The notes under the pieces were generated by a model. It was given only the letters and a program-made list of their open reading frames with translations. It ran no database searches and had not been told where the DNA came from. Positions 1 to 8,280 of a stretch of DNA of 64,000 nt are shown one piece after another. The position numbers were made by a program, and so were the translations under genes. Source of the DNA: JANNPJ01 sp965200525 (lineage in GTDB: Bacteria > Actinomycetota > Actinomycetes > Actinomycetales > Kineosporiaceae); NCBI GenBank assembly GCA_965200525.1, contig OZ241368.1, positions 5,704,001-5,768,000 of the forward strand, read 5' to 3'. How positions within the stretch are numbered: the first letter of the stretch is position 1; each line of letters starts with the position of its first letter.

Positions 1-527
1 TCGATCCGGGACGGGTCCTCGTCGTAGGTCTTGATGACGCCGAACTGGTCGGCCTGGTCGATCGGCTGCCGAATCGCGGCCACCGTGCAGCCGGCCCCGC
101 TCTCCAGGTGGGCGTCGACCATCTGGCCGAAGTCCATCCGGTAGACGTGGTCGGCCCCGACCACCACCACGACGTCGGGCTTCTCGTCGTTGATCAGGTT
201 CAGGCTCTGGAAGATCGCGTCGGCGCTGCCGAGGAACCAGTGCTTGCCGACCCGCTGCTGAGCCGGCACCGGAGCAATGTAATTACCGAACAAATTGGAC
301 ATTCGCCAGCCCTGGGCGATGTGCCGGTCGAGGCTGTGCGACTTGTACTGCGTGAGCACCACGATGCGCAGGTACCGGGCATTGACCAGATTGCTCAGCG
401 CGAAGTCGACGAGCCGGTAGACACCACCGAAGGGGACGGCGGGCTTGGCCCGGTCGGCCGTCAGGGGCATGAGTCGCTTGCCTTCGCCGCCGGCGAGAAC
501 GATGCACATCACCTTCGGATTTCCCAT
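1..527 (-). CDS. glgC: glucose-1-phosphate adenylyltransferase GlgC (3' part outside window)
   Basis: Makes ADP-glucose from glucose-1-phosphate and ATP, the sugar donor for bacterial glycogen and maltose-1-phosphate synthesis. The visible 175 N-terminal residues include the nucleotidyltransferase signature LAGGEGKRLMPLT near residue 11, the AKPAVPFGG segment, and the GADHVYRMD segment near residue 145. All are typical of GlgC. The ATG at 525-527 gives a standard GlgC N-terminus. The gene runs off the left edge, so about 230 C-terminal residues are missing. It is divergent from glgM with under 50 bp between the starts, so the promoters are packed together. Identity is secure from the family signature; the regulatory domain cannot be judged. 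Confidence 0.95.
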   Translation of the reverse strand, partial: MGNPKVMCIVLAGGEGKRLMPLTADRAKPAVPFGGVYRLVDFALSNLVNARYLRIVVLTQYKSHSLDRHIAQGWRMSNLFGNYIAPVPAQQRVGKHWFLGSADAIFQSLNLINDEKPDVVVVVGADHVYRMDFGQMVDAHLESGAGCTVAAIRQPIDQADQFGVIKTYDEDPSRI

Positions 528-574
528 GATGTGACCATAGGCCGTAACCGGAACATCGCACTACGGTGAGTCCC

Positions 575-1759
575 ATGCGCGTTGATGTTCTTACTCGGGA
601 ATACCCACCAGATGTCTACGGCGGGGCCGGTGTTCACGTCCAGTACCTGGTGGAGGTGCTCCGGGCCCACGTCGAGGTCCAGGTCCGGACCTTCGGTGCG
701 CCCCGGGCGGAGGCCGACGTCACCGCCTACCCCGAACCGGAGACCCTGGCCGCGGCCAACGCGGCCCTGCGCACCTTCGGGGTCGATCTGGCGATGGCCC
801 AGGACTGTGCCGGGGCCGACGTGGTCCATTCCCACACCTGGTACGCCAACCTCGGCGGGCACCTGGCCGGGCTGCTGAACTCGGTGCCGCACGTGCTGAC
901 CGCCCACAGCCTGGAGCCGCTGCGGCCGTGGAAGGCCGAGCAGCTGGGCGGCGGGTACGCCCTGTCGTCGTGGGCCGAGCGGACCGCCTACGAGGCTGCC
1001 GACGCCGTCATCGCGGTCAGCGACGGGATGCGCAAGGACATCCTGCGCTCCTATCCCTCGATCGACCCGGGCAAGGTCAAGGTCGTGCACAACGGCATCG
1101 ACCTGTCGGGCTGGCAGCGCAACGAGGACGACGACGCCGTCCGGGCGCTGGGCATCGACCCCGACCGGCCGAGCGTGGTCTTCGTCGGCCGGATCACCCG
1201 GCAGAAGGGGCTGCCCTACCTGCTGCGGGCCGCTGCGCTGCTGCCGGCGGAGGTCCAGCTGGTGCTCTGCGCCGGCGCTCCCGACACGCCGGAGATCATG
1301 GCCGAGGTCTCCGGACTGGTCGCCGAGCTGCAGAAGACCCGCGACGGCGTGATCTGGATCGAGCGGATGCTGCCGCGCGACGAGCTCTGCAAGGTGCTCT
1401 CGGCCGCGACCACGTTCGTCTGCCCGTCGATCTACGAACCGCTCGGCATCGTCAACCTGGAGGCAATGGCCTGCGAGGCGGCCGTGGTCGGCACCATCAC
1501 CGGGGGCATCCCCGAGGTGGTGGACGACGGCGTTACCGGCCGGCTGGTGCCGATCGACCAGCTGACCGACGGCACCGGGACGCCGACCGACCCGGAGAAG
1601 TTCGTCGCCGACCTGGCCGCGGTGCTGACCGAGGTCACCGGCGACCGGGAGAAGGCCCGGGAGTACGGGCGGGCCGGGCGGGTCCGGGCCGAGCAGCGCT
1701 TCTCCTGGGACGCCATCGCCGAGCGCACCCTGGAGGTCTACCGCTCGGTGCTGCGCTGA
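575..1759 (+). CDS. glgM: GT4 glycosyltransferase, GlgA/GlgM type (alpha-maltose-1-phosphate or glycogen synthase)
   Basis: Uses ADP-glucose to extend glycogen or, as the mycobacterial homologue GlgM does, to make maltose-1-phosphate for the GlgE pathway. The 394-residue protein starts MRVDVLTREYPPDVYGGAG, the N-terminal signature of this actinobacterial subfamily. It carries the GRITRQKG acceptor loop and the C-terminal donor-site motif PSIYEPLGIVNLEAMAC of GT-B enzymes. An upstream in-frame GTG at 566 is possible, but ATG 575 matches the family start. It is divergent from glgC, its substrate-supplying partner. The last 16 bp, including the stop, are duplicated in tandem downstream. The choice between glycogen synthase and GlgM activity is inference from family. 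Confidence 0.9.
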   Translation: MRVDVLTREYPPDVYGGAGVHVQYLVEVLRAHVEVQVRTFGAPRAEADVTAYPEPETLAAANAALRTFGVDLAMAQDCAGADVVHSHTWYANLGGHLAGLLNSVPHVLTAHSLEPLRPWKAEQLGGGYALSSWAERTAYEAADAVIAVSDGMRKDILRSYPSIDPGKVKVVHNGIDLSGWQRNEDDDAVRALGIDPDRPSVVFVGRITRQKGLPYLLRAAALLPAEVQLVLCAGAPDTPEIMAEVSGLVAELQKTRDGVIWIERMLPRDELCKVLSAATTFVCPSIYEPLGIVNLEAMACEAAVVGTITGGIPEVVDDGVTGRLVPIDQLTDGTGTPTDPEKFVADLAAVLTEVTGDREKAREYGRAGRVRAEQRFSWDAIAERTLEVYRSVLR

Positions 1760-1775
1760 CTCGGTGCTGCGCTGA
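1744..1775. repeat. 16-bp perfect tandem duplication of the glgM 3' end including its stop
   Basis: The unit CTCGGTGCTGCGCTGA occurs at 1744-1759 and again at 1760-1775 without any mismatch. The first copy encodes the last residues and TGA of glgM; the second is non-coding. Confidence 0.95.
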
Positions 1776-1783
1776 GGGGGCGG

Positions 1784-2584
1784 TCAGTCCTCGTCGGGGT
1801 CGAGCAGGCCGTTGACCGCGGCGACCATGGCCCGGCGGGAGACGGCGTCCAGGCGGCGCAGGGCCTGCGTGCGGCGGGCGGCCTCGTGGCTGTTCACCGC
1901 GGCGCCGTCGTCCTCGCTGGCCAGTTCGACGATGGCCCGGACCCGGGCCGCGGTGGCCAGCACCCGCACACACCGCCGCGGGGTGGACGGCGGCAGCATG
2001 CCCCGCTCGAGGCCGCCGTCCCGGATCGAGGCGACCCGGTCGGCGGCGTCCTCACGCCAGCGGGCGATGTCGAGCCGGGCCAGTTCCTGGGTGGCGTCGG
2101 TCAGGGCGGTGCGCAGTTCGCGGTCGGCCTCGCCGACGCTGCCCAGGTCGGTCACCCGGCGGCGGCCGACGGCGTGCGCCTGCCAGTGGACCATCGCGCC
2201 GGGCTCGTAGACCGACCCGAACTCGGTGACCCGGGGCACGATCCCGATCGCCGGTCCGGGGCCGGGCCCGACCAGCACGCACTCCCCGGCTTCGAGGGCG
2301 GCCGAGTTGAAGGTGGGCGGCCCGGGCAGGCCCAGGACGTCGCCCGGCGCGGGCAGGGCCACGCTGAGGCCGGGCGCGCCGTGGCGCAGCAGGGTGGTCA
2401 GCAGCTCGGTCAGGCCGCCCTTCTCCGGCAACCCGAGCACGGCCCCGACCTCGACCTCGGCGTTCACCTCGTGCGGCTCGTCGTCGCCGGTGACCGCCTT
2501 GACCGCGAGCTGGATCTCGGCCCGGGACGCGAGCACAGCGGTGCCCCAGGCCGCGAGGCGGGCGGATCGGGGCAGCAGGAGCAC
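1784..2584 (-). CDS. conserved actinobacterial protein of unknown function
   Basis: A 266-residue protein rich in Ala, Leu, Gly and Arg, with a GTG start at 2582-2584. It begins LLLPRSARLAAWGTAVLASR, then has an acidic stretch, a glycine/proline-rich middle (VGPGPGPAIGIVP near residue 105) and a predominantly helical C-terminal half. There is no signal peptide, transmembrane segment or catalytic motif that I recognise. From memory, proteins with this layout are common next to housekeeping genes in actinomycetes and are annotated as hypothetical. It ends convergently with glgM and is divergent from the ABC ATPase at 2663. Codon use and length support a real gene; no function is assigned. Confidence 0.75.
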   Translation of the reverse strand: MLLLPRSARLAAWGTAVLASRAEIQLAVKAVTGDDEPHEVNAEVEVGAVLGLPEKGGLTELLTTLLRHGAPGLSVALPAPGDVLGLPGPPTFNSAALEAGECVLVGPGPGPAIGIVPRVTEFGSVYEPGAMVHWQAHAVGRRRVTDLGSVGEADRELRTALTDATQELARLDIARWREDAADRVASIRDGGLERGMLPPSTPRRCVRVLATAARVRAIVELASEDDGAAVNSHEAARRTQALRRLDAVSRRAMVAAVNGLLDPDED

Positions 2585-2662
2585 AGATTCAGGATAAAGC
2601 CCCAGGCCGCCACCAGGTGGTCGGGTGCGTTACAGATCTGTGTGTGCCCTAGGGTTCCTGGC

Positions 2663-3454
2663 ATGGCTGACGTGCTCGACCTCGCCGACGTCACGATCAT
2701 GCGCGGCGGGAACGCTCTGCTCGACAATGTGAGCTGGCAGGTCAACGAGGGCGAGCGCTGGGTGGTGCTCGGCGCCAACGGCGCCGGCAAGACGACTCTG
2801 CTCCAGGTGGCCGCCGCCCGCCTGCACCCGACCCGGGGCCGGGCCACCATCCTGGGCGAGACGCTCGGCAGTACCGACGTGTTCGAGCTGCGGCCGCGGG
2901 TGGGGCTGGCCAGTGCCGCCTTTGCCGAGCGGCTGCCGCCGGACGAGCGGGTCCGCGATGTCGTGCTGACCGCGGCCTACGCCGTCGCCGGGCGCTGGAA
3001 CGAGCGCTACGACGAGCTCGATCACGGCCGGTCCGAGGATCTGCTGGCCGCCTTCGGTGTGGAGCACCTGGCCGACCGCACGTTCGGCACCCTGAGCGAG
3101 GGCGAGCGCAAGCGGGTCCAGCTGGCCCGCTCGATGATGACCGACCCCGAACTGGTGCTGCTGGACGAGCCGGCGGCCGGCCTCGACCTGGGCAGCCGGG
3201 AGATGCTGGTACGCGATCTGGCCGAGCTGGCCCTCGATCCGCTCTCGCCGGTGCTCATCCTGGTCACCCATCACGTGGAGGAGATCCCGCCCGGGTTCGA
3301 CCACGCGATGCTGATGCGCCAGGGGCAGGTGGTGGCGGCGGGCCCGATCGCCGAGGTGCTGACCGACGAGAACCTGACCGCCACTTTCAACGTCCCGCTG
3401 AAAGTTCAGCATGCGGCGCAACGTTGGTACGCCGTGCTGCGTCTGGAGGGGTGA
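2663..3454 (+). CDS. ABC transporter ATP-binding protein
   Basis: A 263-residue single-domain ABC ATPase. Walker A is GANGAGKTT (about residues 38-46), the signature is LSEGERKRVQLARSM, Walker B is LVLLDEPAAGLD, and the switch His lies in LVTHHVEEIP. The open frame extends far upstream, but ATG 2663 gives the normal N-terminus (DVLDLADVTIMRGG). No permease gene is adjacent, which suggests either a partner elsewhere or a soluble role. The most similar proteins I recall are the stand-alone YlmA/iron-type ATPases that lie near NfeD/SPFH genes. It is 33 bp upstream of the nfeD gene and probably co-transcribed. Confidence 0.88.
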   Translation: MADVLDLADVTIMRGGNALLDNVSWQVNEGERWVVLGANGAGKTTLLQVAAARLHPTRGRATILGETLGSTDVFELRPRVGLASAAFAERLPPDERVRDVVLTAAYAVAGRWNERYDELDHGRSEDLLAAFGVEHLADRTFGTLSEGERKRVQLARSMMTDPELVLLDEPAAGLDLGSREMLVRDLAELALDPLSPVLILVTHHVEEIPPGFDHAMLMRQGQVVAAGPIAEVLTDENLTATFNVPLKVQHAAQRWYAVLRLEG

Positions 3455-3487
3455 CGGACGTAGTCTGGTGACCGGTTGGAGGACGCC

Positions 3488-3976
3488 ATGCACTGGTCGC
3501 ACAGCACCTTCTGGTTGCTCTGGCTCGCCGGGGCCCTGGTCGCTGGCCTGTTCGAGATCGCCACGGTCGATTTTGTCTTTCTGATGTTCGCCGGTGGGGC
3601 CCTGATCACCTCGGTCGCGGCCACCCTCGGGGCCCCGGTCCCGTTGCAGGTGATCATCTTCGCGGCGTCCTCGACGGCGTTGCTGTTCACGGTCCGCCCG
3701 CCCCTGCGGCGCTGGGCCCACAACACCCCGGTCACCCGGATGAATGTCGCCGCCCTGGTCGGCCGCGAGGCCCGGGTGATCGAGACGGTCACCGACAAGT
3801 CGGGCTACGTGAAGCTGGCCGGCGAGGTCTGGACCGCCCGAACCACGATCGAACTCGGCACTCTCGAGCCCGGTAGCGACGTCCACGTCGTCCGGATCGA
3901 CGGGGCCACCGCCCTGGTGGCCCCCACTCCGGCGCCGCCGGCGCCGAACCTCTGGGAAGGAAGGCCGACTCCATGA
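3488..3976 (+). CDS. NfeD-family membrane protein
   Basis: A short-form NfeD protein of 162 residues. It has two or three hydrophobic helices in the first 70 residues followed by an OB-fold domain (about 88-145) carrying the VGREARVIETV segment. ATG 3488 is chosen because GGAGGAC lies immediately upstream; a TTG at 3476 is less likely. Its TGA overlaps the ATG of the SPFH gene (ATGA), so the two are translationally coupled. In known systems NfeD OB domains bind a partner SPFH (flotillin/stomatin) protein and influence membrane microdomains; applying that here is inference from the pairing. Confidence 0.85.
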   Translation: MHWSHSTFWLLWLAGALVAGLFEIATVDFVFLMFAGGALITSVAATLGAPVPLQVIIFAASSTALLFTVRPPLRRWAHNTPVTRMNVAALVGREARVIETVTDKSGYVKLAGEVWTARTTIELGTLEPGSDVHVVRIDGATALVAPTPAPPAPNLWEGRPTP

Positions 3977-5178
3977 CCTCCGCGGAGATCGTGCTCTACG
4001 TCGTACTCGCTCTGATCGTGCTGTTCGTCGTGGTCACGGTGGCCAAGGCGATTCGGATCGTGCCGCAGGCGACGGCGGTGATCGTGGAGCGACTGGGCCG
4101 GTACTCGCGCACCTTGGAGCCGGGGCTGCATTTCTTGATCCCGTTCGTGGACCGGGCCCGGGCCGTGGTCGATCTGCGCGAGCAGGTGGTGTCGTTCCCG
4201 CCGCAGCCGGTGATCACCTCGGACAATCTGGTGGTCAACATCGACACGGTGATCTACTTCCAGCCGACCGACCCCAAGTCGGCCGTCTACGAGATCTTCA
4301 ACTACATCCAGGGCATCGAGCAGCTGACCGTGACCACGCTGCGCAACGTGATCGGCTCCCTCGACCTGGAGGAGACCCTGACCAGCCGCGACCAGATCAA
4401 CGGCCAGCTGCGCGGGGTGCTCGACGACGCCACCGGCCGGTGGGGGATCCGGGTCAACCGGGTCGAGCTCAAGGCCATCGACCCGCCGCACAGCGTGCAG
4501 GACTCGATGGAGAAGCAGATGCGGGCCGAGCGCGACCGGCGGGCGGCGATCCTGAACGCCGAGGGGGTCAAGCAGTCGCAGATCCTCACCGCCGAGGGCG
4601 ACAAGCAGTCGTCCATCCTGCGGGCCGAGGGCCAGGCCCAGGCCGCGATCCTCAAGGCCCAGGGTGAGTCCCGGGCCATCCTCCAGGTCTTCGACGCCAT
4701 CCACCGCGGTAACCCCGACCCGAAACTGCTGGCCTACCAGTACCTGCAGACCCTGCCCCAGATCGCCAACAGCGCCTCCAGCAAGCTCTGGATCGTGCCC
4801 TCGGAGCTGACCGCGGCGCTGCGCGGGATCACCACCGCGCTCGGCGGCGACCTGAACGCCGACGACGGCGGCGCGGCCTCGTCGTACGGGCCGGTCGGGG
4901 GCGGCGAGCCACTGCCCGGCACCCCGTTCGACGACACCCAGCTGGAGGACCCGGCCGAGGCCCTGAACCGGGCCCGGGCCGAGGCGGCCGGCGCATCGGC
5001 CGACGCCGAGGGCGCCTCCCGCAAGGCCGGTGGCCGCGAGACCCCGCTCGGCGGGGTGCTGCCGACCGAGGGCCAGTCGGCCGAGGGCTACTTCCGCGAA
5101 CAGGACGTCGTGTCGGCGCCGACCACGCCGGTGGTGGTGGAGCCGGCCGCCGACCCGGAGGCCCCCGGCGCGCAGTAG
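3973..5178 (+). CDS. SPFH/stomatin-QmcA family membrane protein
   Basis: A 401-residue protein with an N-terminal membrane helix (about 5-25), an SPFH/band-7 domain (about 27-190, including ERLGRYSRTLEPGLHFLIPF and VVNIDTVIYFQ), then a helical segment with EGxKQSxIL repeats (about 195-235) typical of stomatin-type oligomers. The Ala/Glu-rich C-terminal tail (about 290-401) is probably disordered. It overlaps nfeD by 4 bp, the classic NfeD-SPFH operon. The likely role is a membrane scaffold or protease modulator; there is no direct evidence here for a substrate. The sequence around its stop codon is built of 11-bp repeats. Confidence 0.9.
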   Translation: MTSAEIVLYVVLALIVLFVVVTVAKAIRIVPQATAVIVERLGRYSRTLEPGLHFLIPFVDRARAVVDLREQVVSFPPQPVITSDNLVVNIDTVIYFQPTDPKSAVYEIFNYIQGIEQLTVTTLRNVIGSLDLEETLTSRDQINGQLRGVLDDATGRWGIRVNRVELKAIDPPHSVQDSMEKQMRAERDRRAAILNAEGVKQSQILTAEGDKQSSILRAEGQAQAAILKAQGESRAILQVFDAIHRGNPDPKLLAYQYLQTLPQIANSASSKLWIVPSELTAALRGITTALGGDLNADDGGAASSYGPVGGGEPLPGTPFDDTQLEDPAEALNRARAEAAGASADAEGASRKAGGRETPLGGVLPTEGQSAEGYFREQDVVSAPTTPVVVEPAADPEAPGAQ

Positions 5179-5210
5179 TCGCGCGGTGGTCGCGCAGTGG
5201 TCGCGCTGTG
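5167..5210. repeat. 11-bp tandem repeat spanning the SPFH stop codon
   Basis: Four units: GGCGCGCAGTA (5167-5177), GTCGCGCGGTG, GTCGCGCAGTG and GTCGCGCTGTG (5200-5210). The TAG stop at 5176-5178 lies across the junction between the first two units. Confidence 0.85.
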
Positions 5211-5211
5211 G

Positions 5212-6432
5212 TCAAGGGGTGGCGAGGGCGGCCTGGTGGGCGGCGATGGCCTGCTGGGCGGCCAGCACCAGGTCGACGTACCACTCCGCGTGGTTGTAGG
5301 TGAACAGGGCGGCATGCACCCCGGCCGGCGTACTCACCCCGCCGGCCCGGGCGCCCGCCGTACAGAGGTAGTGGGCGGCGGTGAAGATCGCGTCCTGCGG
5401 GTCCCAGGGGTCGAGCTTGCCGTTGTGGTCGCCGTCCACGGCGTAGGCGGCGAAGGTGGCCGGCAGGAACTGCATCGGCCCGATCGCCCCGGCCGACGAG
5501 GGCCCGTTGTTGCGCCCGTGCCCGCTCTCGATCTGCCCGACCCCGGCCAGCAGGGTCCAGCTCATTCCGGGGCAGGTGGCGGCCGCGTCCTGGTAGGCCT
5601 GCTGATACTCGGCCGGGATGCCGAGCGCGGTGACCGTGCCCATGGCCGAGCGCCGGGCCGCCCGTGCGGCAGCCTCGGCCCGGGCGATCTGGCGGGCCGA
5701 CTCCAGGGCGGCCCGGGCGTTGCGGGCCTTAGTGTCGAGCGCGGCTAGCGTGGCCTGGGCCTGCTTCAAGGCCGCGTCGGCCGCGACCGCCCGGGTCTGT
5801 AGGGCTTTCAGCGCGTCGGCCTGGGCCGCGGTTGCGACCGAGGTCTGATCGGCCCGGCGACGAGCCAGGACGGCGAGATGGGCCTGCGCGTCGACCTGGT
5901 CGCTGGTGTCGGCGAACAGGCCGGCCAGGGCCCGATCGGTGGTCGACATCCGCCACAGAGCATCTTCCGGTGACGTCGCCCCGAGCACCGAGGCGGTGAG
6001 GGTGACCGGGCCACCGGCCGCGTACAGGGCCCGGACCTGCGCGTCCTGCCGGGCCCGGGCCCGGCGGGCCTGGGCCGCGGCCTCGTCCTGGGTGACCTCG
6101 GCCCCGGCCGCGTCGGCGAAGGCCGCGCTGAGGTCGGCGACCGCGGCGTCGACCCGGGCCTCGGCGTCCGAGTAGCGCTGGAGCTGGGCGTCGACCTCGG
6201 CCCGGGCCGCGCTGGCGTCGTCCTGAGCCTGCTGGGCGGAGGTGCCGGAAGGCTTCGACGGGCCGGGGACGGCCACGGCGGGGCGGGTGAGGGCGATGGC
6301 CGGGCGGGTGAGTGCGGCGGCGGGACCGGCCGGGGCGCCCGTGGTCAGGAAGCCCGCGGTCAGCAGCACACTCAGCACCGGGGCCGTGATCCTCAGCCGC
6401 CGGAACCCGTCCATGTCCCGGCGATCGACCAC
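5212..6432 (-). CDS. secreted coiled-coil lytic transglycosylase (SLT fold)
   Basis: An exported peptidoglycan lyase that cleaves between MurNAc and GlcNAc. The N-terminus has basic residues then a hydrophobic stretch (about 15-40), a signal peptide. Residues 65-260 form a long Ala/Gln-rich coiled coil. The catalytic domain begins near 268, with the likely catalytic Glu302 in GQIESGHGR, followed by GAIGPMQFLPATF and the TYNHAEWYV end motif. Starts are GTG 6432 or ATG 6414 (MDGFRRLRI); the second gives a cleaner signal peptide. A CRP-like site lies 50-65 bp upstream. It is in the same direction as the TSUP gene but 151 bp away, so it probably has its own promoter. Confidence 0.9.
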   Translation of the reverse strand: MVDRRDMDGFRRLRITAPVLSVLLTAGFLTTGAPAGPAAALTRPAIALTRPAVAVPGPSKPSGTSAQQAQDDASAARAEVDAQLQRYSDAEARVDAAVADLSAAFADAAGAEVTQDEAAAQARRARARQDAQVRALYAAGGPVTLTASVLGATSPEDALWRMSTTDRALAGLFADTSDQVDAQAHLAVLARRRADQTSVATAAQADALKALQTRAVAADAALKQAQATLAALDTKARNARAALESARQIARAEAAARAARRSAMGTVTALGIPAEYQQAYQDAAATCPGMSWTLLAGVGQIESGHGRNNGPSSAGAIGPMQFLPATFAAYAVDGDHNGKLDPWDPQDAIFTAAHYLCTAGARAGGVSTPAGVHAALFTYNHAEWYVDLVLAAQQAIAAHQAALATP

Positions 6433-6481
6433 CCAGGGTGGTTGCTTGACCGGGTTACGCCGCGATCACCCGGACGCCCTT

Positions 6482-6497
6482 TGTGCCAGTGGTCACA
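6482..6497 (-). promoter_or_regulatory. candidate CRP/GlxR-type site upstream of the lytic transglycosylase
   Basis: Read on the minus strand the sequence is TGTGACCACTGGCACA, which fits TGTGA-N6-TCACA with one mismatch. It lies about 50-65 bp before the possible starts of the transglycosylase gene. CRP-family control of resuscitation and cell-wall hydrolase genes is known in mycobacteria and corynebacteria; applying it here is inference. Confidence 0.45.
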
Positions 6498-6583
6498 TTC
6501 GGTGATCAGACGGGCGGTGACGTCAACCGGAACGGCTCAAGCCACGGCTCACTTCACAGCTCACGCCACGGCTGAGGTGCGGC

Positions 6584-7396
6584 TCAGGTCCAGCGCTGCA
6601 CCTGCTGCCAGCCCAGCCGCACGATCAGCACGCTGACCACGACCAGGAACACCACCCGGACGAAGGCCGAGCCCCGGCTGATCGCGCTGCGGGCCCCGAG
6701 GTAGGCGCCGAGCACGTTGGCCACGCCCATCATCAGGCCCAGCCCCCACAGCACCGACCCGTGGACGGCGAACAGGGTCAGGGCGCCCAGGTTGGTGGCC
6801 AGGTTGACCACCTTGGCCGTGGCGCTGGCGGCCAGGAAGGCGTACCCGAGCAGGCCGACCAGGGCGAACACCAGGAACGAGCCGGTCCCGGGCCCGATCA
6901 GCCCGTCGTAACCCCCGATCACGAGGCCGGCCGCCATCGCCGTCAACACGTGCCGGGAACCCTGGTGCCGCAGGGCGGTGACGGTCCCGAGCTCGGGGCG
7001 CAGCAGGGTGTAGAGCCCGACCAGGATCAGCGCCACCAGCACCACCGGCACGAACACCCCGGCCGGCAGGGCCGCCGCGCCGGCCGCTCCCAGCACGGCC
7101 CCGAGCCCGGCGACCAGGGCCATCGGCCCGGCCGTCCACGGGTCCGGACGGTCGGCCGGTTCGACCCGGCGGGCGTAGGTCAGCGCGCTGACCGCCGTTC
7201 CGAGCGAGCTGGACAGCTTGTTGGTCGCCGCCGCCGAGACCGGGATCAGGCCCGGCACCAGCAGCAGGGCCGGGAGCTGTACCAGGCCGCCACCTCCGAC
7301 CACGGCGTCGACCCAGCCGGCCACGAACGCGGCCAGGGCCAGCAGGGCCAGGGTCCAACCGGTGAAGTCGGCGGCCGGGCCGAGAGTGTGGATCAC
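6584..7396 (-). CDS. TSUP-family permease (TauE/SafE-like)
   Basis: A 270-residue polytopic membrane protein with about eight hydrophobic segments. It carries the internal TSUP hallmarks GWVDAVVGGGGLVQLPALLL in the first half and GGYDGLIGPGTGSFLVF in the second. The family exports or imports sulfite, sulfonates or related organic anions; the substrate is not evident here. The open frame runs on upstream, but that part is the shadow of the TrmH-like gene. GTG 7396 is chosen because the next gene starts 60 bp away on the other strand. It is divergent from the RNA methyltransferase. Confidence 0.85.
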   Translation of the reverse strand: MIHTLGPAADFTGWTLALLALAAFVAGWVDAVVGGGGLVQLPALLLVPGLIPVSAAATNKLSSSLGTAVSALTYARRVEPADRPDPWTAGPMALVAGLGAVLGAAGAAALPAGVFVPVVLVALILVGLYTLLRPELGTVTALRHQGSRHVLTAMAAGLVIGGYDGLIGPGTGSFLVFALVGLLGYAFLAASATAKVVNLATNLGALTLFAVHGSVLWGLGLMMGVANVLGAYLGARSAISRGSAFVRVVFLVVVSVLIVRLGWQQVQRWT

Positions 7397-7456
7397 CCGC
7401 CGATCCTGCCCGATCCGGTCCGGGCGGCCGACCCCGGCCCGATAGCCTCGGCCCTC

Positions 7457-8266
7457 GTGACCGGTCCGATCGTGCTCCAAGACCCGGCCGACCCACGGCT
7501 GAGCGACTATGTCGGCCTGACCGACGTCGTCCTCCGGACCCGCCTCGAACCGGCGGCCGGGCTCTACCTGGCCGAAGGCGAGAAGGTGATCCGACGGGCC
7601 CTGGACGCCGGCCACCGGCCCCGCTCGCTCCTGCTGGCCGAGCGCTGGCTGGGCCCGATGACCGACCTGGTGGCCCGGTTCGAGTCGGCCGGGGCCGAGG
7701 TGTTCACCGGGGGAGCGCCGGTGATCGAGGCGATCACCGGGTTCCACGTGCACCGGGGAGCGATCGCGTCGATGCACCGCCCGGTCCTGCCCGCGGTCGA
7801 GGAGCTGATCGCGCGGGCCCGGCGGGTCGTCGTCCTGGAGGACATCGTCGATCACACCAATGTGGGCGCGATCATCCGGTCCTGCGCCGCCCTAGGGGCC
7901 GATGCCCTGCTGGTGACGCCGCGCTGCGCCGACCCGCTGTACCGCCGCTCGGTCCGGGTCTCGATGGGAACGGTGTTCCAGGTGCCCTGGACCCGGATCG
8001 ACCCGTGGCCGGCCGGCATCGACCGGCTCCGGGAAGCCGGCTTCACGGTGGCGGCACTGGCCCTGACCCCGGGCGCGGTCGGCCTCGACGACCTGGTGGC
8101 CCGGGCGCCGGGCCGGCTGGCCCTGGTGCTGGGGGCGGAGGGGGACGGCCTGTCCCCGGCGACCGTGCAGGGCGCCGACCTCGCCGTCACCATCCCGATG
8201 TCCGGTGGGGTGGACTCGCTCAACGTGGCCGCCGCGGCGGCCGTCGCGATCTGGGCCCTGCGGTAG
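7457..8266 (+). CDS. TrmH/SpoU-family RNA 2'-O-methyltransferase
   Basis: A 269-residue SPOUT-class methyltransferase. An N-terminal L30e-like substrate-binding domain (about 1-105) is followed by the trefoil-knot domain. The motifs are VVLEDIVDHTNVGAIIRSC (motif 1 with the conserved Asn and Arg), LVLGAEGDGLSP (motif 2), and IPMSGGVDSLNVAAAAAVA (motif 3). These are the SAM-binding and catalytic elements of SpoU enzymes acting on tRNA or 23S rRNA; the exact nucleotide cannot be told. The GTG at 7457 is used, since everything upstream in frame is the shadow of the TSUP gene. Confidence 0.92.
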   Translation: MTGPIVLQDPADPRLSDYVGLTDVVLRTRLEPAAGLYLAEGEKVIRRALDAGHRPRSLLLAERWLGPMTDLVARFESAGAEVFTGGAPVIEAITGFHVHRGAIASMHRPVLPAVEELIARARRVVVLEDIVDHTNVGAIIRSCAALGADALLVTPRCADPLYRRSVRVSMGTVFQVPWTRIDPWPAGIDRLREAGFTVAALALTPGAVGLDDLVARAPGRLALVLGAEGDGLSPATVQGADLAVTIPMSGGVDSLNVAAAAAVAIWALR

Positions 8267-8280
8267 GCCGGCCGACCAAG

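Noticed and set aside
1886..2662. Long upstream extension of the ABC ATPase frame
   Set aside because: It is the antisense shadow of the conserved gene at 1784-2584; ATG 2663 gives the normal ABC N-terminus.
6433..6583. c-di-AMP (ydaO) riboswitch before the lytic transglycosylase
   Set aside because: Such riboswitches often precede actinobacterial wall hydrolases, but I could not find the conserved core in this 151 bp; only a CRP-like site and a CCGGGT/ACCCGG inverted repeat are visible.
7397..7855. Extended frame of the TSUP gene toward 7855
   Set aside because: It lies antisense to the TrmH-like gene, which has clear SPOUT motifs; the encoded residues are not membrane-like.
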